Source: Microbulbifer mangrovi (GTDB taxonomy: Bacteria; Pseudomonadota; Gammaproteobacteria; Pseudomonadales; Cellvibrionaceae). Taken from it: a DNA stretch of 32,250 bases. The stretch spans positions 1 through 32,250 of the forward strand of contig NZ_LZDE01000307.1 of assembly GCF_002009015.1 (NCBI RefSeq), read 5' to 3'. The notes under the pieces were generated by a model. It was given only the letters and a program-made list of their open reading frames with translations. It ran no database searches and had not been told where the DNA came from. Position 1 is the first letter of the stretch. Every line of letters begins with the position of its first letter. Made by a program: the position numbers and the translations under genes. Of this stretch, positions 9,101 through 16,336 are shown piece by piece.

Positions 9101-9126
9101 GGGTGCCAGTGGTAGTTGGTTTCTAA
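6121..9126 (+). CDS. Secreted lipoprotein: poly-Ser linker, VWA domain, RCC1 propeller
   Basis: This 1001-residue protein has a lipobox (LAAC, Cys at about residue 18), then glycine and about 50 residues of poly-Ser with Gly interruptions. A small Cys-containing repeat follows (GCGGSYDAASGVYTTGPVSA). The von Willebrand A domain has a complete metal site: DVSSS (Asp228), Thr294 in GGGPSTNLYG and Asp326 in ILITDGND. A middle part (about 460-640) looks like beta-sandwich or Ig-like segments. From about residue 650 there are seven RCC1 repeats, each with a DGSLWAWG-type core, enough for one seven-bladed propeller. The start follows a GGGGG box. Poly-Ser linkers are typical of secreted proteins in Cellvibrionales. 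It is probably a surface adhesion or binding protein; the ligand is unknown. Confidence 0.9.
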   Translation: MYSRLLTVCSLSLVLAACGGGGGGSDGGGSGSSGGGSSSSSSSSSSSSSSSSSSSGGSSSSSSSSSSGGSSSSSSGGSTSYIVSTRLGTGLVVEPGSATVDEGGTASFTLSQSSAGYVVEEVAGCGGSYDAASGVYTTGPVSADCEVVASSQLAVNLQPYAITATQPSIVTMIQRVVDRSSGEPVTSLTLEDFNVLENDTPIAEREAFLDLEPIDQIPYQLNTVLMLDVSSSVTSSDLVDVKAAAAKIVDNLIQNQQIAVYVFDDTVRRVSDFSSDKEALKTAIDGITGGGPSTNLYGAVVNGFNQWDNSFTLDQVTHGALILITDGNDTASSSTLDAALAAKGDKDFFALTVGSEIDPDPLVQIVLGEKLDAIADTDRALASKRLFSVSNYSEVDAGLQQIAAEVERLTQGLYFLYYATPKRSGTHTVTVSIENNALCSELDVNCVTSLSGNFSASGFSNVLPELLFSGPEGTLRPGNTYQLSGRVRWSNPPYEFTWALENLDGQMTLEVNPEDPSKATLSVASSAQVSKGSVTLSVLLQGGSGDELVNTVEYEAGISVSGPDGTILDTIQLRGGQSLALTADVACDQCNWWLDDSAVASLSVTTGNRVNLNAGSSTGYTKLTIQDQLSGVSSSYAVEVGFRAGTGEDVQISYYETHALTVKADGSLWAWGWNINGSLGTGDTASIYVPTRVGTGSDWKSAAAGRHSSHAVKSDGTLWAWGSNAAYQLGTGDENLAVQYLPVQVGEDSDWVKVFAGESRGFAIKSDGSLWAWGHNQYGRLGTGPDSPGAAETPVQIGTDTDWASIAAGKYHTVALKTDGSLWAWGHNNGGQLGIGESEPQYSPVQVGEDADWAAVDAGLIHTVALKSDGSLWVWGDNGNYQLGSADNTLDLNVPTQVGSDTDWASVDAGAYHTIAVKSGGSLWAWGRNIDGQAGIDSTDNHALIPTQVGGASSWISVVAGANTSFAVSRDGYLWGWGDNENYRLGVGSMTDKRVPVVVGF

Positions 9127-9165
9127 CTATCGCTGCGAACACAGCAAGTTTTAATCTCATTCAGT

Positions 9166-9190
9166 TAGGGGGCTTTGCCCCCTTTTTTTG
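9166..9190 (+). terminator. Rho-independent terminator after the VWA-RCC1 gene
   Basis: A GGGGGC/GCCCCC stem (9168-9173 and 9177-9182) with a three-base loop is followed by seven T residues. It lies 40 bases after the stop codon and ends that transcript. Confidence 0.92.
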
Positions 9191-9260
9191 TCTTATCTGT
9201 GAGTCTTCGCTAGCTGGCACCAGGGCACCTTCGTGGTTGTCGGGTTTGAGTAAAAAATGA

Positions 9261-9289
9261 TTGTCAGCGATTACAAAGCACCCTAAAGT
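9261..9289 (+). promoter_or_regulatory. Possible sigma-70 promoter for rlmJ
   Basis: TTGTCA (9261-9266) and TAAAGT (9284-9289) are separated by 17 bases. This is the best promoter-like pair between the preceding terminator and rlmJ and would give a leader of about 130 bases. The -10 match is only moderate. Confidence 0.35.
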
Positions 9290-9424
9290 TCGCCGGCATT
9301 CCGGTGAGCCCAGAAGATCGGGCCCTCTCCCCTCCTCGAGGATGCTCACCCGCCGCTGCCTACCTCTCCCCATGTATCTGTCCGGCAGCGTTTTGTCCTC
9401 GTTTTTAGTGCCCGGGTGGGTTCC

Positions 9425-10264
9425 ATGCTCAGTTATCGTCACGGTTTTCACGCCGGCAATTTTGCCGACGTGCTCAAGCACTGTGTGCTTGTGGAAATTA
9501 TTTCCTACTTGAAGAAGAAAGATGCGCCTTTCGACTATATCGATACCCACGCGGGTGCCGGTTGTTATGCCCTGGCATCGGACATGGCGCAGAAAAACTG
9601 CGAGTACCTCAACGGTATTGGTCAGCTTTACGGGCGATCCGAGCTTGCGGGGCTGCAGAACTATCTGCGACTCATGGAGGGAATGAACCCACAGGGCAGC
9701 CTGCAGCAGTACCCCGGCTCACCGTTGATTGCCGCACAACTGCTGCGCTCCCAGGACAAGGCCTGGCTGTTTGAACTGCACCCCAGCGATGCGGAAAAAC
9801 TGCACCAGACCCTTTCCCGCGGGCGCCAGTGCCGGGTGCGCGAGGAAGACGGATTTGCCGGACTCTCGAGCCTGCTGCCGACCAGGTCCCGCCGCGCCTT
9901 GATCCTGATCGATCCGCCGTATGAACAGAAAGCGGACTACCAGCGGATAGTGGCCGCACTGCAGTTGATCCACCACAAGATGGCAACCGCCACGGTAGCA
10001 CTGTGGTATCCGGTGGTGGAACGCGGTCGTATCAATGCACTGGAAAAGCAACTCGCCGGATCCGGCATTCGCAATATCGAATTGTTTGAACTGGGTATCC
10101 GCGCCGATGCGGAAGGTCACGGTATGACCTCGGCCGGCATGATCGTGGTCAATCCCCCCTGGACCCTGCGCAAGCAGATGCAGGAGCTGCTGCCCGCGTT
10201 AGCCGCAGACCTGAGTGCCGACGGCAAGCCCCACTACCGCTGTGTGACCCTGGTTGCAGAATAG
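9425..10264 (+). CDS. rlmJ: 23S rRNA (adenine-2030-N6)-methyltransferase RlmJ
   Basis: The product has 279 residues, close to the usual length for RlmJ. It begins with the family signature MLSYRHGFHAGNFADVLKH, so ATG 9425 is chosen over an in-frame GTG at 9416. The catalytic DPPY motif is at residues 163-166 (LIDPPYEQKADY), and a glycine motif (DTHAGAGCY) near residue 42 fits S-adenosylmethionine binding. RlmJ adds a methyl group to N6 of A2030 in 23S rRNA. It lies alone between a terminator and the TonB receptor gene and looks like a single-gene unit. Confidence 0.95.
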   Translation: MLSYRHGFHAGNFADVLKHCVLVEIISYLKKKDAPFDYIDTHAGAGCYALASDMAQKNCEYLNGIGQLYGRSELAGLQNYLRLMEGMNPQGSLQQYPGSPLIAAQLLRSQDKAWLFELHPSDAEKLHQTLSRGRQCRVREEDGFAGLSSLLPTRSRRALILIDPPYEQKADYQRIVAALQLIHHKMATATVALWYPVVERGRINALEKQLAGSGIRNIELFELGIRADAEGHGMTSAGMIVVNPPWTLRKQMQELLPALAADLSADGKPHYRCVTLVAE

Positions 10265-10480
10265 GGGAGTGGATCCGACGGCGCTGTGCGTCTCAACTTG
10301 TCACCTCCCGGAAGATTGTTGTATGTTTTCCAGACAGAACAATAATCAACCGGGCGCGTGATAGAAGCGGCGACTCCCTCTAGCAATGGTGCGGGGGAAT
10401 AAAAAGCTGCCATCGCGTCACCGGAATCCCCGCTATCTGCCCCTGTGGCGATCGCCGGGAACAGCGATGACGACTTGCCT

Positions 10481-13261
10481 ATGTCCAAGACCTGCCTCAG
10501 GTCACTACCCGCCCTGTTGCTGGCGGCACACGTGAGTGCCGTACCGGTGGCACTTGCCGTGGATGTCGCTCCGGAACCGAAGGGCGATATCGGGTCGGGA
10601 CATTCCGTACAGGCCACCACCTACCAATTCCAGATTCCCGCACAACCACTGGACCAGTCACTGCTGGCGTTCTCACGTCAGACCGGGCTGGCGGTGATGG
10701 TCGCCACCGCCCAAGATCGCGCTGTCAGTACCCCGGGCGGCCAGGCGCCGGCCGTCGCTGGCGAATATACCGCCGAAGCGGCGCTGGAGCAGTTGCTGGC
10801 ACAGTCGGATTTTCGCTACCGCCGGGTGGATGGTCAGGGCGTGGTGATACTGCCCCCGAAATCCAAAGATGCAGCGCCGGAAAAAGAAGCGCAGGCGATC
10901 GCGGAAGCGCGTCCGCTGCTTGAGGAAATCGAGGTGGTGGCGAGCAAGCGTCGCACCAACCTCCAGCAGACCCCCATGACAGTCACCGCCATCAGTGGCG
11001 GCACTCTCGAAGAGCGCAATATCGATAGCCTGGAGGAACTGGCCGCAGAGGTGCCGAGCCTGCAGGTGGCGCGCAATGGTGATCACACCGCATCCATGCT
11101 CTACCTGCGCGGGGTCGGCTCCGACAACCACACCGAGGCCGGGGATTCCGGGGTCGCCACCCACGTGGACGGGATCTTCAGCAGCCGGGTGCAGGGTTCT
11201 GCGGTACTGCTTTACGACCTCGATCGGGTGGAGGTACTGCGCGGGCCCCAGGGCACATTGTTCGGGCGCAACTCGACCGGTGGTGTAATCAATTACCACA
11301 CCGCGCGACCGCAGGAAGAGTGGTTGTCGGAAATGTCCGTCTCTTTCGGTAACTACCGGCAGCGCAAGGTCAGCGCCGTCGCCAATGCACCGCTTACCGA
11401 CAACTGGGCACTGCGCTGGGCGGGCGTATCCGAGCAGGCCGATAGTTACACCGACTACACCGAAGACTCGATCCCCGCGGATCGCGACAGTCGCTACAAC
11501 AACACCGATCTGTTCAGTCACCGCCTGAGTTCCAGCTGGCAGATCACCGACAGTATCGACTGGTGGCTTAGCTACGAGCGATTTGAGGATCGCGGCGCAG
11601 GCAGCCTGCCGGTGGTGGATTACGCTACCCCGGTCACCATCGACACCCCCGGGCGCACCCGGCTGGACCAGGATGCGCTGCGCAGCCGTATCGAACTCAG
11701 CCTGCCCGGCGGTGCGTCACTGGCCTATATCGCCGGTTACGGCTTTACCCAGCGCGCCCAGGACTGGGATGCGGATCGCAGTGGCGCGGTGGGTAGCGAG
11801 ACAGACCCGGCCATCTATCACCAGAGCAATCGCACCATTTGGTCGAAATACCGTGCGCGCCAGCACGAGCTTCAGCTGAAAAGCCGCGACGACGAGCGCC
11901 TGCGCTGGCTGCTGGCCTATTTCAGTTTTGCGGAAAAGAATGCGATCCGCTTCGACCTGGAACATCAGGAGCCGGACGGCGGCGGTTGGGGTGGTGCTCC
12001 GGCGCACAGCTTCCAGCAACCGGACCGTGGCTCGCGCCTGGATGCGGTATACGGCCAGCTGGATTACGACCTGAGCGCACAATGGCAGATCAGCGCCGGT
12101 GCCAGAAGCGGTCGCGACCAGCGCTATGACCGCGGCGGGCGCAACATCGCCTGTCCGGACCTGATCCGCAGCGATCGCGGTGGCGAGCTCGGCCCCGTCG
12201 CGGTCAACCGCGAATCCGCCGACCCGGACCAGTGCTACGTCGCCAACTACAACGACGTCGACCGCAGCTGGCGCAGCACCACCGCCATGGCGCGACTCAC
12301 CTATCACCCTTCCGAGCAGGCCCTGCTGTATCTGCACTATGCAGAGGGGTTCAAGCCCGGCATCGTGCAGGACGGGGCCAGGCTCAGTGGTACTTACAGT
12401 GGTGCCGAGGACCCGCAGTACCGGCAGGCCCTGGATCTGTTACTCGAGCGCAACAATCGCGGCGCCGCCTTTGTGGGGCCGGAAACCAGTGCCAATATCG
12501 AGCTGGGGTTCAAGCTGGGCCTTATGGATGGTGCCATGACCCTGAACGGCGCACTGTTTGATACAAGCTACCGGGACCTGCAGGTATCCGGCATTGCCGT
12601 GGCGGAAGACGGCACCGAGTTGATCCGCAGCACCAATGCCCCCTCCGCCACCATTCGCGGTATGGAGCTGGAGCTGAACTGGGCCAGCAGTCTCAACGGG
12701 CGGGTTGCGGGATTTGTATCCCTGCTCGATGCGCGTTACGACCACTTCCTGGCCGTGGACAACGAATTTCCAGACCACGGCCAGACCTGGAACCCAGACG
12801 CTGGCGACCCGCAATTCCCCAACCTGGTGGACTTCGGCGGTAACCGCCTGAAGCAGGTGCCGGAGATCAGTCTCGGTCTCAACTATCGCCACAGCCTCAC
12901 TCTGGGCAACTGGGCGCGTGCTACCGCAAGACTGGGGGTGCAATTCGCCTCGGATATGTATTTCGATGAGGCCAATCGCGGCGATCGCAGCGGCATGTTG
13001 CTGGATAACGTCAGCGGTGAGTGGCAACAGGATCCCGCCGGCCCCGCGGACAATATCGATCGCCAGCCGGCCTGGAGCCGCTGGAGTACCGGCATCAAGA
13101 TTGAACCCAACCGGGGCCCCTGGTGGCTCGACCTCTACGGCGAAAACCTCACCAACACCGCCGTCGCTAACGATGTGCAGGAGGCGGATATCGCGGTACC
13201 CGAGTATTACTACGGCGCGCCGCGTACCTTCGGCCTGCGGCTTGGCATCCAGATCGACTGA
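10481..13261 (+). CDS. TonB-dependent receptor with STN signalling domain (FecA-like)
   Basis: The start is set at ATG 10481 because it gives a signal peptide (MSKTCLRSLPALLLAAHVSA); an in-frame GTG at 10445 adds unlikely residues. The 926-residue product has an STN domain at about residues 45-125 (FQIPAQPLDQSLLAFSRQTG). A TonB-box-like EEIEVVAS follows, then a plug (YLRGVGSDNHT, RVEVLRGPQGTLFGRNSTGG) and a long barrel. STN domains pass a ligand signal to an inner-membrane FecR protein, and sigma and FecR genes lie immediately downstream. The ligand (siderophore, haem, sugar or other) cannot be read from sequence. No clear ribosome binding site precedes the start. The receptor preceding its regulators reverses the fecIR-fecA order of E. 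coli. Confidence 0.9.
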   Translation: MSKTCLRSLPALLLAAHVSAVPVALAVDVAPEPKGDIGSGHSVQATTYQFQIPAQPLDQSLLAFSRQTGLAVMVATAQDRAVSTPGGQAPAVAGEYTAEAALEQLLAQSDFRYRRVDGQGVVILPPKSKDAAPEKEAQAIAEARPLLEEIEVVASKRRTNLQQTPMTVTAISGGTLEERNIDSLEELAAEVPSLQVARNGDHTASMLYLRGVGSDNHTEAGDSGVATHVDGIFSSRVQGSAVLLYDLDRVEVLRGPQGTLFGRNSTGGVINYHTARPQEEWLSEMSVSFGNYRQRKVSAVANAPLTDNWALRWAGVSEQADSYTDYTEDSIPADRDSRYNNTDLFSHRLSSSWQITDSIDWWLSYERFEDRGAGSLPVVDYATPVTIDTPGRTRLDQDALRSRIELSLPGGASLAYIAGYGFTQRAQDWDADRSGAVGSETDPAIYHQSNRTIWSKYRARQHELQLKSRDDERLRWLLAYFSFAEKNAIRFDLEHQEPDGGGWGGAPAHSFQQPDRGSRLDAVYGQLDYDLSAQWQISAGARSGRDQRYDRGGRNIACPDLIRSDRGGELGPVAVNRESADPDQCYVANYNDVDRSWRSTTAMARLTYHPSEQALLYLHYAEGFKPGIVQDGARLSGTYSGAEDPQYRQALDLLLERNNRGAAFVGPETSANIELGFKLGLMDGAMTLNGALFDTSYRDLQVSGIAVAEDGTELIRSTNAPSATIRGMELELNWASSLNGRVAGFVSLLDARYDHFLAVDNEFPDHGQTWNPDAGDPQFPNLVDFGGNRLKQVPEISLGLNYRHSLTLGNWARATARLGVQFASDMYFDEANRGDRSGMLLDNVSGEWQQDPAGPADNIDRQPAWSRWSTGIKIEPNRGPWWLDLYGENLTNTAVANDVQEADIAVPEYYYGAPRTFGLRLGIQID

Positions 13262-13436
13262 CCAGGTCGAATGAGCATATCGACTGAATAGCACTGCGAA
13301 CTCATTATTTTTTTGCCGTGGGGGGGACGATCCGGCTCCCCTATCCGTTCTATCGGCAAGAGAAATAGATTTCAGCGCCCGCCAGAGGCGTCTTCCAAGC
13401 AGACAAATACAACAAAAATGATGGTGAAGAGAATCC

Positions 13437-13985
13437 ATGGCAACAGCGTGGGCTAGCCAATTGGCGACCGATAACGACAAGGACCTGGATTACTACTACC
13501 GCGAATATCATCAGGAACTCTGTCGATATGCGGTGAGTAAGTTCGGACTGTCGTACAGCGAGGCCGAGGACCTGGTGCAGGAAGCATTTGCGCGCATGGC
13601 CCCGCAGCTTCGCGTTGGCGATATCGAACATGTGCGGGCCTTCCTGTATCGCTCTGTGCACAACGCCACGATTGATGCGTTGCGCAAGGGGCAGGTGCGG
13701 GAGAGTTATGCACAGTCGGTACAGGACGATCCCGACCGGGAACAGGACACCCTGAGCCCGGAGCGCGTTGCCACCAGCCGGCAGTTTCTGGGACTGATCA
13801 ATCGCGCCCTGTGGAACATGCCCCACAAGCGCCGCCGGCTGTTGTTGATGAATCGTGTCGATGGCCTCTCCTACGCGGAAATAGCGCGGCGGGAAGGACT
13901 CTCGGCAACTGTAGTTAAAAAGCATGTAGCGAAAGCCCTGGCCGGGTGTCAGGAAGCGCTGCGTGTACATGGTGGAGAATTGTGA
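13437..13985 (+). CDS. ECF sigma factor, FecI type
   Basis: This 182-residue protein has region 2 at about residues 20-95, with the helix motif SEAEDLVQEAFAR, and region 4 at about 125-172 (NMPHKRRRLLLMNRVDGLSY, then an EIARREGLS helix-turn-helix). It contains no membrane or extra domain. The stop overlaps the FecR start (TGATG). It should direct RNA polymerase to the receptor operon when released or activated by the FecR protein. A purine-rich GAAGAGAA box precedes the ATG. The 175-base gap after the receptor gene may hold its own promoter; I could not assign one. Confidence 0.92.
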   Translation: MATAWASQLATDNDKDLDYYYREYHQELCRYAVSKFGLSYSEAEDLVQEAFARMAPQLRVGDIEHVRAFLYRSVHNATIDALRKGQVRESYAQSVQDDPDREQDTLSPERVATSRQFLGLINRALWNMPHKRRRLLLMNRVDGLSYAEIARREGLSATVVKKHVAKALAGCQEALRVHGGEL

Positions 13986-15022
13986 TGACGACTGGCAACA
14001 GTCACCTGCAGACAGATTTCCGGCGCGTGGAAGCCGAAGCCCGCGAATGGTTTATGCTGCGCGGCGAACGCAGCCTTACCAGTGACGAGCAGTCCGCGTT
14101 TGACGAGTGGATGCAGCAGGTAAATAACCGCGGCGCCTACCAGCGCCTGGAGCAGATCGACCGCAGTCTGGCAGCCCTCGCCGCAGGCCCGGAGGGCGCG
14201 CGCCTGCGCCAGCCCGGCGGCCTTTCCCGCTGGCTCGACAAGCTGAACAACTACTTCGGTATTACACCGGTGACCGGCCTCGCGTTTGCCTGCACTCTGA
14301 TGTTAGCCGTGGGCCTGGTGTATGTCGCCCCGTGGCAGTCGGAACCGGCACCCCAGGCCTACGCAGCGGAACTGGCACAGCAGCGCACTGTAACTCTCGA
14401 TGACGGCAGCAGGGTCACCCTGGGTGGCGACTCCGCCGTCGAGGTCGCATTCAGCGATGCCCGCCGCAGTGTAAAGCTCCTGCGCGGACAGGCTTTCTTT
14501 GAGGTTTCCAAGGATTCCGCGCGCCCGTTTTATGTCGGTGCCCGCGATGCTGAAATCCGGGTGGTCGGCACTCGTTTTGATGTGCGCACCGGAAGCACCC
14601 TGCACCCGGCGGTAAAAGTCACTGTCGAGGAAGGCATCGTCGACGTCGCCAGTCGGCCGACTGCGACACCTGACAGCAGCGGTCCAATGGTACGTCTGGT
14701 TGCCGGTCAGCAGGTCAGTGTCGATCAGTCCCGGCTGAGTCGTGTCACCACTGTGGATGCGAATCAGGTTGCCGGCTGGCGTCAGGGAAAATTCAGTTAT
14801 CACGACGCACCACTTTCCGAGGTGGTTGCTGATGCCAATCGCTATCGTAAAAACCGTATTGTGATCGGTACCCGCGAACTGGAAAACCTGCGCGTGACCA
14901 CCGCTTTCAGGGCTGACCAGGCCGATACCCTGGTAGCTATGCTTGAGCAGTCACTGCCGGTGCGGGTGTTCAAGGAGCCCGATGGCAGGGTGGTAATCTG
15001 GCCCGGCACGGTAGAAGAGTGA
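13985..15022 (+). CDS. FecR-family anti-sigma/signal transducer
   Basis: ATG 13985 overlaps the sigma-factor stop by one base and has GGAG at 13974-13977 as ribosome binding site; longer in-frame starts lie inside the sigma gene. The 345-residue product has a cytoplasmic N-terminal domain of the DUF4880 type (EAREWFMLRGERSLTSDEQ), one membrane segment at about residues 97-116, and a periplasmic FecR domain. The FecR domain includes LDDGSRVTLGGDSAVEVAF and LLRGQAFFEVSKDSARPFYV. The C-terminal part resembles an STN-like fold (DAPLSEVVADANRYRKNRI). It should bind the receptor STN domain in the periplasm and control the sigma factor in the cytoplasm. Together with the two preceding genes it forms a cell-surface signalling unit. 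Confidence 0.93.
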   Translation: MTTGNSHLQTDFRRVEAEAREWFMLRGERSLTSDEQSAFDEWMQQVNNRGAYQRLEQIDRSLAALAAGPEGARLRQPGGLSRWLDKLNNYFGITPVTGLAFACTLMLAVGLVYVAPWQSEPAPQAYAAELAQQRTVTLDDGSRVTLGGDSAVEVAFSDARRSVKLLRGQAFFEVSKDSARPFYVGARDAEIRVVGTRFDVRTGSTLHPAVKVTVEEGIVDVASRPTATPDSSGPMVRLVAGQQVSVDQSRLSRVTTVDANQVAGWRQGKFSYHDAPLSEVVADANRYRKNRIVIGTRELENLRVTTAFRADQADTLVAMLEQSLPVRVFKEPDGRVVIWPGTVEE

Positions 15023-15031
15023 CCTGCCGAT

Positions 15032-15071
15032 AAAACGATAAAGCCCGGACAATTCCGGGCTTTATCGTTTT
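15032..15071. terminator. Bidirectional terminator hairpin
   Basis: A perfect 18-bp stem (15032-15049 with 15054-15071) and a four-base loop start ten bases after the fecR-like stop. It ends in T residues in the plus direction and, read backwards, also in T residues. It can therefore stop both this operon and the minus-strand genes to its right. Confidence 0.93.
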
Positions 15072-15080
15072 CAATTCTGA

Positions 15081-15293
15081 TTACAAATTTTTCGAAAGGG
15101 ATAGGATGGCCTGCCAGGCATCGCCAAACAGCATAACGCGCTCGGCGTTTAATCCTGCTAGCAGTGTGCCAAAAACGAAAACAACCAGCGGCGTAACCAG
15201 AGGTGATCGAACCAGGTAGGACCTCCTCGGGTTTTCCGGATCAAAATATACCGTTCTCTCCGAGCCACAGTTGACTTTCTCGATTGAAAACAC
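15081..15293 (-). pseudogene. Remnant of a membrane protein (DUF3592-like C-terminus)
   Basis: This 70-residue frame has a GTG start without a ribosome binding site. It reads CGSERTVYFDPENPRRSYLV, then one hydrophobic segment (VTPLVVFVFGTLLAGL). That pattern, a cysteine, a V.FDPENP strand and a terminal membrane helix, resembles the C-terminal end of DUF3592 proteins, whose N-terminal membrane helix and beta domain are missing here. The open frame continues upstream directly to the stop codon of the VOC gene. It is probably a truncated leftover, though a very small membrane protein cannot be excluded. Confidence 0.5.
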
Positions 15294-15311
15294 CGGGTCT
15301 GTAGTTGCGAA

Positions 15312-15692
15312 CTACGCGCTTCGTTCGACCCGCCAGGGCGGATTCAGTCGATTCGCACCAGCCCAATAGAGTTTGATCTTGTTGCCTGACGGATCGTGCA
15401 GAATTGCCTCTCTCCATTGGTAGCGCATATCGGTTGGCTCCTGATCGAAAGCAAACCCTTTCTCTTTGAGCGCAAGAACTAACGCATCCAGGTTTTCATT
15501 TTCAAAGTAGATGACACCGTTATTGGTAAAGGCTTGCTGCTCTAATGACAGGGAAAAGGTAGATTCACCTTCCGGGCATTCGAACCGGGCGTAATGTGGT
15601 GTGTCCACTATTTGTAGAAAACCCATGCGCCGGTAAAAGTCGGTTGCCTCTTCCATGTTTGCAACCGGTAGGGTTACCTGGTTCAAATTCAT
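15312..15692 (-). CDS. VOC-family (glyoxalase/bleomycin-resistance fold) protein
   Basis: This 126-residue protein has a single vicinal-oxygen-chelate domain. It starts LNQVTLPVANMEEATDFYRR, and the second half has the typical closing strand AILHDPSGNKIKLYWAG. Metal ligands are only partly evident: a Glu in FECPEGES and the Tyr-containing last strand, with no N-terminal His as in glyoxalase I. A ribosome binding site (AGGA) lies upstream. The family includes lyases, dioxygenases and drug-binding proteins, and the substrate cannot be assigned. The gene and its surroundings are visibly richer in A and T than the neighbouring genes, which suggests later acquisition. It is convergent with the fecR-like gene. 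Confidence 0.85.
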   Translation of the reverse strand: MNLNQVTLPVANMEEATDFYRRMGFLQIVDTPHYARFECPEGESTFSLSLEQQAFTNNGVIYFENENLDALVLALKEKGFAFDQEPTDMRYQWREAILHDPSGNKIKLYWAGANRLNPPWRVERSA

Positions 15693-16058
15693 TCTTTAAT
15701 CCTGCAAGTAACGAAATAAATTGGCTGAGATAAGTTTTCACTGCTGGGGTTGCAGGCGCAAGCATAAGCTCTAGCCGAAAGTATTACTCAGAGCTGAAAT
15801 TCGGTTTGCTGACAATTCTATCCTAGCGGGCACACTAACTTTTTTCGAATGCTGATATTGCTTTATGCGGCGTTCAGGTTCGGTTGAAATTTCGGCAGCT
15901 TGTTTGGGAAAGGATTTGCGGCGAATGTAGCTCTGAAGATGAGGGAATCGTTTTTGGGGCGGGTTTGTTGGGCGGGAGTCGGGGCGCTCGTTACAAATCG
16001 CTGGCGCGATTTGTCGAACCACATCGGTGGTTCTCAACCGTCTCCGGACTTCAGATAC
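15693..16058. other. Non-coding stretch between the VOC gene and the tRNA-Phe terminator
   Basis: No gene is supported: an 88-codon minus frame (15771-16037) has no recognisable domain, no hydrophobic pattern and no ribosome binding site. The left part should contain the VOC promoter. The right end carries two tandem hairpins at 15993-16033, described separately. Base composition changes from A/T-rich on the left to G-rich around 15950-15990. Confidence 0.5.
15993..16033. repeat. Two tandem perfect hairpins
   Basis: The first hairpin is ACAAATCGC/GCGATTTGT (15993-16001 and 16006-16014, loop TGGC). The second follows after one base: GAACCAC/GTGGTTC (16016-16022 and 16027-16033, loop ATCG). 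Neither has a T-run. They lie just past the tRNA-Phe terminator and could be an intergenic repeat unit of the REP type; no second copy is seen in this window. Confidence 0.6.
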
Positions 16059-16092
16059 AAAAAAGCCCCATCCTTGCGGATGGGGCTTTTTT
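16059..16092 (-). terminator. Terminator of tRNA-Phe
   Basis: A 15-bp stem (A-rich arm then GCCCCATCC, paired with GGATGGGGC and a T-rich arm) has loop TTGC. It begins five bases after the tRNA 3' end on the minus strand and gives a run of U in the transcript. The symmetry would also work on the plus strand. Confidence 0.88.
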
Positions 16093-16096
16093 TGTA

Positions 16097-16172
16097 TGGT
16101 GCCCAGAGGCGGAATCGAACCACCGACACGGGGATTTTCAATCCCCTGCTCTACCGACTGAGCTATCTGGGC
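16097..16172 (-). tRNA. tRNA-Phe (anticodon GAA)
   Basis: On the minus strand the 76 bases fold as a cloverleaf. The acceptor GCCCAGA pairs with TCTGGGC, the D-arm reads GCTCAGTCGGTAGAGC, and the anticodon stem-loop is GGGGA-TTGAAAA-TCCCC with anticodon GAA. The T-arm contains GTTCGATTC and the 3' end ACCA is encoded, so CCA need not be added. It sits between yggX and the accessory genes, with its own promoter and terminator. Confidence 0.97.
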
Positions 16173-16211
16173 TTTGCTGTTTTCGGGGATGTCCCCGGCA
16201 GCGAGGCGCGT

Positions 16212-16240
16212 ATTAAACCTGCTCTTCCGGGGGGAGTCAA
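16212..16240 (-). promoter_or_regulatory. Sigma-70 promoter of tRNA-Phe with GC-rich discriminator
   Basis: On the minus strand TTGACT (16235-16240) and TTTAAT (16212-16217) are 17 bases apart. Transcription would start near 16205, about 33 bases before the mature tRNA. The bases after the -10 box are ACGCGCCTCGC, a GC-rich discriminator of the kind linked to growth-rate and stringent control of stable RNA genes. Confidence 0.75.
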
Positions 16241-16336
16241 CCCCTTGATTGATAAATAGTTTTTGCCGTTTGTGAGCGGTCGCTTACTCGGCGTGTTTAT
16301 CTGCCCTACAGCGGTACGGGGGTGCTGGTAGGCGGG

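Noticed and set aside
15693..15992. Integron cassette or attC site next to the VOC gene
   Set aside because: A GCGGCGTTCAGG-like string near 15866 recalls an attC end, but no matching inverse core site and no integrase were found.
15771..16037. 88-codon minus-strand frame as a gene
   Set aside because: There is no recognisable domain, membrane or signal pattern and no ribosome binding site. It spans a change in base composition and the tandem hairpins.
16097..16172. Integrated element bounded by a copy of the tRNA-Phe 3' end
   Set aside because: I saw no second copy of the tRNA 3' sequence in the window and no integrase, so no attachment-site pair can be claimed.
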